From Conoideocrella luteorostrata (taxonomy: Eukaryota; Ascomycota; Sordariomycetes; Hypocreales; Clavicipitaceae), in contig JASWJB010000533.1 of NCBI GenBank assembly GCA_032433595.1, positions 1 to 18,924 on the forward strand: 18,924 nucleotides of DNA, in the 5' to 3' direction. How positions within the stretch are numbered: position 1 is the stretch's first letter; the number at the start of each line of letters is the position of its first letter. The translations under genes and the position numbers were made by a program. Positions 1 to 8,263 of the stretch are shown here, piece after piece. The notes under the pieces were generated by a model. It made no database searches, was not told where the DNA came from, and was given only the letters and a program-made list of their open reading frames with translations.

Positions 1-203
1 TTTTAATTTTCTCCTTCGCAAATTTCAGGATTCCAGTCAAAGCCTTTCGTCTGTTCATTGCGCGATAAGTCTCCATAACTCTATTGTATGTATAGACGGA
101 TATGGAGCGCGGACGACGATAAGCCCCGCCCGGAATGGCTGTACATTTCGAGCAGCCAAACTGACTATCTCCGTATCGTACAAACGTCAACGATTTTGTC
201 TTG

Positions 204-823
204 CTAGCATACGTCGCTTAGACACCAAATGTCCTCATACTTTTGATCCGGGCAGAAAGCGAATTCTGGATGCAACAACTTGGAGCAACATGTAATCCAG
301 AGCGTTTGCCGTTTCCGAGCCTGACGGCAGATGGCTTCGCACCGCTGGCTTCTGCACAGAGCTCTTTCTCCCATTTTAGTAACTTGTAGAATTCCCCGTT
401 GAGAGAGTCTAATTGTGCTGCTAATTCCCGGACGTGTGCATGAGTAGTTATCGTGGCGGCCAAGATACATCACATTAGTGACTTGTGGGCCTTGCCTATG
501 CTGCCCAGAAGTATCAGAAGTATCAGCGCCGACGTTGTCGAATTGCAGAGCTTCATCTACTGCTGCAGCAATTAATTCAATCGAATTGCGGCGGTGGCAA
601 ACCCGGTAGGCTGCCAGCAAAGCTGTTCTGCGGGTGGTCGAATATTCATATCTATTCCCCGCACTGCCGGAGAAATCCACCGGTAGGTTAGATCCCGTTT
701 CCTCGTCCCCAAATCCGTCACCTCCTTCGCTTCTAGTCTCCAACAGTATCGTGCGTCGTCATTGTCGCGTGGGGGCTTGCTAGCTGCCTTGCCTGTTGGC
801 TTGTTGGCTGTCAACCTCCACAT
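204..823 (-). other. Coding-like but unresolved minus-strand frames
   Basis: Two overlapping minus-strand frames stay open over a long distance: one runs from about 743 to 204 with no stop, the other from about 463 to 218. A third frame opens with a true ATG at 823 and runs to 572. The 463-218 frame contains a helix-like stretch (RELAAQLDSLNGEFYKLL) that reads like protein. However, the first two frames lack an ATG at their upstream end (the codons there are TTG), and I could not find a donor/acceptor pair that joins them without meeting a stop. This may be a small spliced gene, a decayed gene or chance. I recognise no family. An 9-nt direct repeat (AGAAGTATC, twice, near 508-527) lies inside. 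Confidence 0.2.
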
Positions 824-1279
824 CTGGCTTGAGCCGGGAGATAACTAACTAGTTAATTAACTAACTACGAGTTAGTTTACTAGGAGTAGGGAGAACGTAC
901 TCCGTATATTGCGGGGAAAAGCTGCACCCCACACGGCGAAATTATCCCAATGCATCAGAGATGAGCAGTTCCCCCATCTGCTATTTCTCCGGTGTAAGTG
1001 GCCCTCCAATGAAACTTGGACCACAATTGCAAGCAATGGACTTGGAATCCAGCCTTAGTCTGCAAGAACCTACAGGTACATTCGAATTGCACATCGGTGG
1101 CGCATTTCGTCATTGTCACCACGAGCCTAATCGGACCGATCGTGGCTAAATAGACATCAGTCCAGCTGTCTATGGTCGACATATCGTCGGCAGTGCGACA
1201 CGATGGACTATTTATTTACTCTCATGCTCTGCCAAACGGTGTCGGAAATTTCTCTCGACAATCCAGGTCTTGGTGATAG
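824..1279 (+). promoter_or_regulatory. Promoter region of the GH1 gene
   Basis: No gene is supported in this 456-nt stretch. It holds a TAATTAACTAACTA block (854-867), a GTACTCCGTAT element (897-907) and an AT-rich CTATTTATTTA near 1207-1217 that could act as a TATA-like site about 65-70 nt before the first ATG of the downstream gene. The TATA assignment is a guess from position and composition. Confidence 0.35.
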
Positions 1280-3184
1280 ATGGCTTATGCTCCTCACAGC
1301 CATAAAAGTCGATTTTATATGATGAAGAGCGCAGTTCTCTTAAGCCCGGTCATCCTGGCCTTTGCTGCCACGGCGCAACAAGTCTTCGTGCCTACATCGG
1401 GTCCAACGCCACGGCCTCAATGCAAATGTGCAAAGGCCAACGAGGCTCATTATTCGTATAAGCCTTTCAGCTACACACTCACGGATACCGTCAGATATGC
1501 CACTTCCGTACCCGCGCCAACCGCCACGACAACATATGGCCCAGCGTCCAACATTGCTACCACCTTGGTCCCTTCTCTCTCATATACGACATGGGGAAAA
1601 TGGAACCCAAGTGCCACAGTCCAAGATAATGATGCCAATGATCCATTTGGCAAGGCCGCCTGGACCGGACTTTGGCAACATGCAAATCCTCCCAACTTCA
1701 CTGAGACTGCCATTTACAGCACAACCGTTTCGCCAACACCGGTCGCAACCAGCGAATTGGTACTCCCTCCTCGCGACTACTTTGGTCCCACGGATTGCTA
1801 CAACTTTCCCGCCAATTTCTCCTTTGGTGTCTCCAGCTCTGCCTCTCAGATAGAAGGCGCTACTGCCGACGAGGGTAAATCGCCGTCACTCATGGACATC
1901 CTCGTCCGGGATTCGCGACCCAAGGCTTACATCACAAATGAGCACTACTACCTCTACAAGCAGGACATTGAGCGCGTGGCTGCAATGGGTGTCAAGTACT
2001 TCTCGTTCAGTATCGCCTGGACTCGCATTTTGCCGTTTGCCTTGCCCGGCACCCCGGTAAATCAAGAAGGCATTGACCACTACAACGATGTGATCAACTT
2101 CATTTTGGAGAAGGGCATGGTTCCTTCCGTGACACTGCTTCATTTTGATACGCCACTACAGTTCTACGGGAGCAATGTCACCACTGCTGCGGATAAGCCC
2201 GAGATTGGTTATGTGAACGGTGCTTATCAGAACGAGACCTTCCCAGACGCCTTTGTTCACTATGCAAAGGTAGCCATGGCTCATTACGCTGACCGGGTTC
2301 CCGTTTGGTACACATTCAATGAGCCGTTGCTCTACACACAAAACGCCAAGTCGGTACATAATGTCATCAAATCTCATGCGAGAGTGTATCACTGGTATAA
2401 GGAAGAGCTCAAGGGAACCGGTCGCATCTCGCTCAAGTTTAATAACAACTTTGGCGTCCCGCGGAATCCCAACAGCCCTGCCGATGTGTACGCGGCAGAC
2501 CATTTCAACTCTATCCAGCTGGGACCTTTCTGTAACCCCATCTACTTGGGCAAGGATTATCCCGAGTCGTTCAAGAAAACATTCCCCGACTATGTGCCCT
2601 TAAGTGAGGAGGATCTGAAGTACATTGGAGGGACGGCGGATTTTCTTGGAATCGACCCCTACACCGCCACAGTCGTAGCTCCACCAGTCGCCAACAGTTC
2701 TGATAGTGTCCTGGAGTGCGCTAGAAACTCATCCTCAACATTCAGACCATACTGCGTCAACCAAACCTCCGTTAATGTCTACGGATGGGATATTGGCTAC
2801 CGCTCACAGTCCTACGTCTACATCACGCCAACTTATCTACGAAGCTACCTGAACTATCTGTACAATACATGGAGGACGCCGATTGCAATCACTGAATTCG
2901 GGTTTCCCGTTTTTGCAGAGTCCAAGAAGGAGCTACCGGATCAACTCTTCGATTCGCCACGCAGTATCTACTACTTGAGTTTTATGTCAGAGGTACTCAA
3001 GTCCATCTGGGAAGATGGTGTAGAAGTGATAGCCGCGTATGCTTGGGCGTTTTCTGATAACTGGGAGTTCGGTGACTATGATGCGCAATTTGGGCTGCAA
3101 GTGGTGAATCGTACAACGCAGCAAAGATACTTCAAGAAGAGTTTCTTTGATTTGGTGGATTTTGTGAGAGCCAGAGGAGTCTGA
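1280..3184 (+). CDS. Secreted GH1 beta-glucosidase-like glycoside hydrolase
   Basis: Single-exon gene, 634 residues. It is a family 1 glycoside hydrolase, expected to cleave beta-linked glucosides or related sugars by the retaining double-displacement mechanism, outside the cell. Numbering from the ATG at 1280: the barrel begins near residue 175 with FSFGVSSSASQIEGA (QIEGA at 190-194); the acid/base Glu is E348 in FNEP; the nucleophile is E539 in ITEFG, where most members have TENG; the late sugar-binding segment reads AWAFSDNWEF (W589, E596). A signal peptide is clear in MMKSAVLLSPVILAFAATA, so the ATGs at 1319 or 1322 may be the real start (621 or 620 residues); the one at 1322 has A at -3. 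Between signal and barrel lie about 140 residues rich in Thr, Ser, Pro and Tyr that are not part of the GH1 fold. Several N-glycosylation sequons are present. The family is confident; the substrate is not known. Confidence 0.92.
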   Translation: MAYAPHSHKSRFYMMKSAVLLSPVILAFAATAQQVFVPTSGPTPRPQCKCAKANEAHYSYKPFSYTLTDTVRYATSVPAPTATTTYGPASNIATTLVPSLSYTTWGKWNPSATVQDNDANDPFGKAAWTGLWQHANPPNFTETAIYSTTVSPTPVATSELVLPPRDYFGPTDCYNFPANFSFGVSSSASQIEGATADEGKSPSLMDILVRDSRPKAYITNEHYYLYKQDIERVAAMGVKYFSFSIAWTRILPFALPGTPVNQEGIDHYNDVINFILEKGMVPSVTLLHFDTPLQFYGSNVTTAADKPEIGYVNGAYQNETFPDAFVHYAKVAMAHYADRVPVWYTFNEPLLYTQNAKSVHNVIKSHARVYHWYKEELKGTGRISLKFNNNFGVPRNPNSPADVYAADHFNSIQLGPFCNPIYLGKDYPESFKKTFPDYVPLSEEDLKYIGGTADFLGIDPYTATVVAPPVANSSDSVLECARNSSSTFRPYCVNQTSVNVYGWDIGYRSQSYVYITPTYLRSYLNYLYNTWRTPIAITEFGFPVFAESKKELPDQLFDSPRSIYYLSFMSEVLKSIWEDGVEVIAAYAWAFSDNWEFGDYDAQFGLQVVNRTTQQRYFKKSFFDLVDFVRARGV

Positions 3185-4232
3185 GTAAAAACGATGACAC
3201 ATCAGAGGCACTCTGTTAAAAGAAATCATAATAACGATAACAATAAGAGTCAAATATAATACTTACACTTCCTGTGCCGAATGATGTTATTCCAGCCAAT
3301 TCCGGGGAAGCCTCCGGACGGCATGGTATGACATTGCTGGTTATTCGTGCCTGTTTTGAGAGCTACGGTATCATAGTTGGGCCGGCTTAAGATGCCGTAC
3401 TTTGACGGTACACATAATACATGTGTGTCCTGCCGGCTTGGCCAGGATACGGTGTGGTTAAACGCAAACTCATTCCCTGGAGCAACCCCCGTCTTTATAT
3501 CTTTAGACAGCTGTGCCAGAAATCAAAAGAGTATACAATTCATGTAGCTTCGCAAACGGGGACGTTTTTCCGACATTTTATTCTAGGCTTAATAATGCCT
3601 ATATATATCCCCAAGCAAATTTCCATCTAACAAACAGCATCACTCCGCGTATGTAATGTCCCATTTATGCAGATCACGAGGGCCTTCTGTAACGAATTTA
3701 TAATCGTCATATATAATCAGATCGTGCGGGCCTCTTAGGTTTAATTACCTGCGTTCACACCTGCGTTCCTTCACCGACACTGCTTTGATACTAACTCGAC
3801 CAACCATGCCAGCGCATAAGTTTCTAACTAGTGAAACCCTGAGGCTAAGGCAGAGTGCGCGTCATTGCAGACTAAAGAGAAGCTGTCTACGGAGTTTATC
3901 AAAGAGATATATTCACAGTGTAATACAGCGTCTCAGTCGAAAGATTCAGAGCAAAGCAAGGATAAGTATACCTATCACTCTACGTCAACATCTTTCTTCT
4001 TGTTGTATTTTTCACCATAAAAGGAGTTATACCATATCAGAGTCGCTTTGTTTCTAAGCCTACGCTTCGCAAATATTTAACATTTAGTATGTACTCCTCA
4101 TAACAGAGCAGGGCATACATCCAAATATACGCGCTGATAGACTCATATACAGGCCTGGTATATAACCGCCTTAATCTTGAGATGCAAATCAAGAAGATCA
4201 ACAGAATTTAAAGCCCGCCAAAGAATATCTCT
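3185..4232. other. AT-rich intergenic stretch, possible gene remnants
   Basis: No intact gene is supported. In one plus-strand frame 61 codons stay open from 3835 to 4017, Ser/Lys/Glu-rich and ending in a short hydrophobic run (SFFLLYFSP) before a TAA at 4018. It has no ATG at its head. It lies upstream of the degraded UstYa-like gene and could be a remnant of its N-terminal cytoplasmic and membrane segment, but this is speculation. The first 100 nt are AT-rich and probably carry the GH1 3' end and polyadenylation signals. Confidence 0.3.
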
Positions 4233-4640
4233 ATGGATCAGCAAATGCCCATTAACAAATCAGACGCTACAAGTGGGAGTGTACCTGGTTCTTTTATGTT
4301 GGCTCGCGCCGAGGTCATTAAACTAGGCATGGATCCCACGACTGCGGTAAGACATGAAAAAAAGCCCAAAACCCGCTAAGGCCTAGGAGATGATGCGTAT
4401 TCAGGGATCTTTGAGGTCTACCACCAGCTCCGCTGCGTTACTTCGCTGCGTCGAATCGTATATGGCGGCTATTGCAACCTGTCCATTATCAATCCAGCTA
4501 TAGAAGTCGCCTCGATAAAGAGGATCGATTCATTTTAACCACCGCGTCAGCATCTTGGTGCAAACTTTGCAAGGCAATACCAACATATGTCAACATCTTG
4601 ACATATGACTGGGTCGAAACACATGGGTAGCCTTACTGTT
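4233..4640 (+). pseudogene. Degraded UstYa-like (DUF3328) oxidase gene
   Basis: Translation in pieces gives the order of motifs of the fungal UstYa/DUF3328 family, membrane-bound proteins that oxidise or cyclise peptides and other products in secondary-metabolite clusters. From the ATG at 4233, one frame contains LARAEVIKLGMDPTTA (4299-4346), which resembles the segment before the first metal-binding motif. After an in-frame TAA (4377-4379) the same frame continues with GIFEVYHQLRCVTSLRR (4404-4454), where the family has HQLHC; an Arg (4431-4433) replaces the second His. A one-base shift at about 4530 then leads to FNHRVSILVQTLQG (4534-4575), matching the second HxxHC region with its Cys replaced. 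Another shift and several stops follow (DWVETH near 4607-4624). Two frameshifts, stops and lost metal ligands argue for a dead gene. An alternative for the first stop is a 40-nt intron (GTAAGA at 4347 to TAG at 4386), but it would not keep the frame. Only the C-terminal half is recognisable. Confidence 0.55.
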
Positions 4641-5165
4641 TCCCGGTATCCCATCTAGCATAACCTGGAGAGTCCAAAGTATCCCAGTGACGCAAATCTA
4701 GATAATGACTTCAATACCTGATCGGGAATGTGGACTTCATTGAAGTTCCCTTTAAGTTCTACCAAACAGCTACCGTACGCAGAGGCTCAGCTTTAAATTA
4801 TCGCATATTATTTTAAGGTTTGCCTAGCAAGACTTTTTACACTACTCCACTATCTTGTAGGCATGGCATGGCATGGCAGAGTGCGACTGTTGAAAGGCGA
4901 CAGATGCGAGCAGCAGAGATAGGTATCACGTACTTCAACACACATCATTAACAATTCAACGTAACATTATTGAGATTATAACGTCTCTCGTAACCAAAAT
5001 TAAACATTCTAATCAATACAGTCAAGCATTAAGCCCGCAAAGCATGTCAAATTACGGACAATGCCCACAGTAACAGGACACCAACCTTGCAACAACCTCC
5101 TTCCAGCCCACAGAATGCAGCGTCTCCCAAACACTAAACCAATATCGTACACCTGATTTGCTGGG
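4641..5165. other. AT-rich intergenic stretch
   Basis: I see no gene here. There is a three-copy GCATG direct repeat (4861-4875). The remainder is AT-rich without long open frames. Confidence 0.5.
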
Positions 5166-5207
5166 CCAATCAAGGCCAAAATTTTGCAGCCAATTCAAAT
5201 ATAAAAG
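5166..5207 (+). promoter_or_regulatory. CCAAT-CCAAT-TATAAAAG promoter-like array, plus orientation
   Basis: CCAAT boxes at 5166-5170 and 5190-5194 are followed by TATAAAAG at 5200-5207, then a pyrimidine-rich stretch and an ATG at 5269 that opens only a 10-codon frame. The array points rightward, yet the best gene downstream is read on the minus strand. It could drive an antisense or noncoding transcript, serve a short plus-strand frame (ATG at 5303, 68 codons), or be coincidental. Confidence 0.4.
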
Positions 5208-5292
5208 AGCATAGCCCTCAAGCCGTCCGATTTTTCATCCTCCTCGATAGTGCAGACTTCTTCCGTTCATGGCGCGGCCACCAACTGTCTCC

Positions 5293-5727
5293 CTAAGATA
5301 GCATGACGACCCATTCCATCTCGTTTGGTGTCTCCTTCGTTATCTCGATGCCTTTTATCTTCAGTTTCAGGCAGAACGGAGTGTCACGAGCTAACTTGTC
5401 CAAAGCATTGCAAAGGTCATATCGAACGCCTCTGTGTTTGTCGGTCGGCAGGATGAATCGCAAGGCTCCTGGCTTGTTGCTGCGTGGAGGCACAGACTTG
5501 CTGAACTGATAGCTTTTGATCTTGATGTATTTATCCTTGAGTTCGTCCCATTGAAACACATGAATCGGGAGTGTGTTATCCTGGTGCGTACGCGTGACAA
5601 GGTATCGCGAGGCTGAACGAGGATGCACAGAGGCTTCCGCATTGGTAAAATCGATGGGTTTGGCAATGTATTGCAGGATATCTTTTATTCTTTTGATTAA
5701 TTGTTCTGCGGCAATATTTTCAGCCAT
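5293..5727 (-). CDS. Hypothetical protein, 144 residues
   Basis: A single uninterrupted frame from ATG at 5727 to TAG at 5293. The start has a favourable context (A at -3, G at +4). The protein looks natural: a helical N-terminus (AEQLIKRIKDILQYI), a middle with the pattern YLVTRTHQDNTLPIHVFQW, and a basic, mixed alpha/beta C-terminal half (FCLKLKIKGIEIT). No signal peptide or membrane segment is seen. I do not recognise a family. Shorter frames on the opposite strand overlap it but are less protein-like. It is flanked by long intergenic stretches and is not evidently part of a cluster. It is probably a lineage-restricted gene; a chance frame is less likely given length and composition. Confidence 0.6.
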   Translation of the reverse strand: MAENIAAEQLIKRIKDILQYIAKPIDFTNAEASVHPRSASRYLVTRTHQDNTLPIHVFQWDELKDKYIKIKSYQFSKSVPPRSNKPGALRFILPTDKHRGVRYDLCNALDKLARDTPFCLKLKIKGIEITKETPNEMEWVVMLS

Positions 5728-6168
5728 GATGGGCGATATGATGTTGATCCTTTCCCCTGATCAGAAGGAAGCAGAGAATTTGTAGTGATGCTCGGTTGTG
5801 GTTTGTTTGGGTGGGTAGAAGAGCAGGTGCGAGTGAAGCGATAAACATGGGACGACAGACAGATGCGTTTTTTTAGTATGCATAATCAGTCGTGTGTATT
5901 AAACTTTCCAGCATAGTGCACCGTAATACTCTAATTTATTTCCTCGCCGCAATACTCCATAGCAAGTCTATAGTAGCACCAGCATCTGTGTAAAGTTTTG
6001 GATGCACGGCGCCAAACTTTACTTGTAACTTTTCATCGAGAAGGAGCAAAGGTGATGAAGTATACGAATGCGCGGGAAAACCTATTTAATTCCATGGACA
6101 GACTGATCTCTAGCCATCATGATATGTGACAGCGTATATTCCATACTGCGCACACCTTGGATTTTAGG
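5728..6168. other. Intergenic, upstream of the 144-residue gene
   Basis: No gene is supported. Read on the minus strand this is the upstream region of the 5293-5727 gene and the 3' flank of the 6169-7703 gene. I see no clear TATA box or terminator. Confidence 0.5.
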
Positions 6169-7703
6169 TTATGTCCCTACAATGCGTTCACCGGTTGGGA
6201 TATAAACTTTCATTAATTCAGAATGCCAAAAGTTTCTTCGCAACACATGCAGCCGGTCCAGGTAGAATGCAGCGCACTGCCCTGCGTCGCAACCTTGTGT
6301 AATATCCTTCTCGTATTGGTCAAATATTGGTGATGACTCTCTTTCAAGGTTTTCGAGTATTAAAGGCTGTGTTAGCATAATTGCTGTTTCTGGTAGGTCG
6401 TCGACTTGAGAGCCACGCCACATTTCGTTTTCCAACGTAGATGAACTCTGCTGCGCTTTGTGCAAGCTTATTAGAGTGGGGTCTAAGTCATTCTTCGTTT
6501 TCTTTTGCGGTTGCTGCCTATTGTCAAAAAATGGGAGTTTACGACGCTGTGGGAGGAGATTCCTGAAATCAGCCGTCAGGCTTGAATCGAAACTGGCGTT
6601 CGCACCGCGGGACGCATTATTTACGTCGGCTATTTTGCTGAACTGTCCATTATCGCCTCGAATGGTGGAGGGCTGTGAGGCTCTATCCTGATGCGCATGA
6701 TGTCTAGGCCGATGATCCGACCCGGAGAAGGAGCGTAGAAAATAATCATGGCGGCGCTCAGGGTGCTGCAAAGTTACAAACGGCTTCCTCTCATGGGTCT
6801 TTCCATCACCGTGGTACGACTGGCCTTGGCCAACAACGTTTCTAAGGGGAGATCCAACTTGAGGTTGGTTCAATACGTCTTTTCTTTTTGATGAGAAGGC
6901 GTTGTACGGGTTTAGACAAGACAGATCTCTGGATTCCGCAAGGGTGGATGACAGGTTTGTCTCGTCAGCAAGTGTGGATTTAGATCTTGCAGTGTTCATC
7001 TTCAAAAGATCTAGTACATCGTCAAATACATTTTTGCCAGTATGTTTGACAGTCTGGTTTGATGGGCTTATGGTAGAAGATTCGGTGCAAAATGCTTCGG
7101 CTTGTGCCGCCAAAGCTGCCAGCGGTGTGATAGATGAAAGACGTGGTAGGTCAGCAGAAGCGGCGCTTCTTTTGTGGGAACTAATGGCCCCTTCCCGAGT
7201 CCCTTTTTCGTACTGAGGCGGTAGTAGGTCTTCGTCAATTGTAAAGCCGGCTTTCCTGAGTATGCACACACACACAAGGAAGTCTCTATTCTCGCGAAAC
7301 CATATTTGGAGGGTATGGCCATGGGCTGGCAGCTTGACACAGAGCTGATGGGTCTTCTTGTCGATAAAAATAGTACCTTCAGAGCCGTTTGGATGGTTGA
7401 GTAGATCGTTGAGCCGTATGCAGAGCTGTTCGGTCTATCAGAACTCGGGCATCTCCACTACCTGCACACACATACCATTTTCCTGGAGCCAGTGGAAATT
7501 GCCAAAAGTAAAACGCCACAGTTGGACCCCAAAGACCGTTGGCCGTCTAGGCTCAACTCTAGAGGCTCACTAAATTGTTTCGAATCATAAGTTTCGACGG
7601 CACCTGCGACGTGAACTTCCACGACACGTAGGCGGCAGCCTCTTGCCGGCGAAGTAAGTTGAGCCATCCCAGCGCCAAATCGAGCGGGGTTCAACAGAGA
7701 CAT
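6169..7703 (-). CDS. Two-exon protein, possibly Rec114/Rec7-like meiotic factor
   Basis: Spliced model on the minus strand: exon 1 7703-7476 (76 codons), intron 7475-7426, exon 2 7425-6169 (418 codons plus stop), total 494 residues. The intron is 50 nt, phase 0, with donor GTATGT, a CTGAT branch-like site and a CAG acceptor; without it both frames hit stops. Residues about 12-135 form a mixed beta/alpha region (RLRVVEVHVAG; GHTLQIWFRENRDFLVCV), then about 300 residues of low-complexity Ser/Asn/Arg/His-rich sequence, then a short C-terminal helix (AAFYLDRLHVLRRNFW). A folded PH-like N-terminus, a disordered middle and a C-terminal helix is the architecture of Rec114/Rec7, needed for meiotic double-strand breaks. 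This is architectural resemblance only. A second ATG at 7667 has a better context (G at -3, G at +4) and would remove 12 residues. It diverges from the Rsc9-like gene over a 560-nt shared region. Confidence 0.7.
7426..7475 (-). other. Intron of the 494-residue protein gene
   Basis: Donor GTATGT at 7475 and acceptor CAG at 7426, 50 nt, phase 0, with CTGAT about 10 nt before the acceptor. It removes in-frame stops from both flanking frames and joins two long open frames exactly, which is strong evidence that it is real. Confidence 0.8.
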
Positions 7704-8263
7704 AAAATTAATGGGAATTTTGCTGACGCCAGCCAATGAGGTGCAATAGACACATGTTCATATAAGCATCTCCCAATAGCGAAGTTGCTCCCACGAGGAC
7801 TAACTTCGGGCTCCGTCGTCAATTGAACTTCAAGGGTTGATTTGATGGAGCTGCGAAGGAACGTTGCCGATTGGCGTGATGCCCATGAGAAGTCACGTGG
7901 CGATAAGATACCGTGGGTCCCCTGCCCTCTGGCGCGTGAAAGGTTCGCGCCAACACGCCTCCTTGCTGTACTCCGTACCTCGTAGCCAAAACGACTTACC
8001 TCGTCAAGGCGATTCATTGCCTTTGCGACCGCTCCAAATCCACCGGCCGGTGAGTGCCGCACACGGGCAGTGAATCGATGCGCATTGTTTGCGGTCGAAT
8101 TTACACGCATTGATTGTCACATTGACTGCAAACGCAGGGCTAGGAGGCGCAAGTTTGCAAGCCACAGGCCTCGAACCAGGCCTGTACTACCACACCGCAG
8201 CGGGCGCAGCAACGAGCGCGAAAGGATCGTTATTCACAACCTAGTCGGTACGATTGGACCGCA
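7704..8263. promoter_or_regulatory. Divergent promoter region
   Basis: This stretch separates the start codons of two oppositely transcribed genes. It carries a CACGTG E-box in GTCACGTGGC (7894-7899), a GATAAG motif (7902-7907), an inverted CCAAT (ATTGG, near 7870) and a GTACTCCGTAC element (7968-7978). A 139-codon minus frame (8110-7691) overlaps it; its composition does not look like protein and I treat it as chance, although an upstream noncoding exon for the minus gene cannot be excluded. Which element serves which gene is not determined. Confidence 0.5.

Noticed and set aside
3421..3630. 69-codon plus-strand frame
   Set aside because: It does start at an ATG, but the composition is irregular and the frame ends in AT-rich intergenic DNA; no similarity recognised.
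4347..4386. Forty-nucleotide intron that would remove the first stop of the UstYa-like gene
   Set aside because: The donor GTAAGA and the TAG acceptor are plausible, but 40 nt is not a multiple of three, so removal would shift out of the frame that carries the HQLRC motif.
7691..8110. 139-codon minus-strand frame with an ATG at 8110
   Set aside because: It lies in the divergent promoter, has an irregular Arg/Ser-rich composition, and the downstream two-exon gene has good starts of its own.
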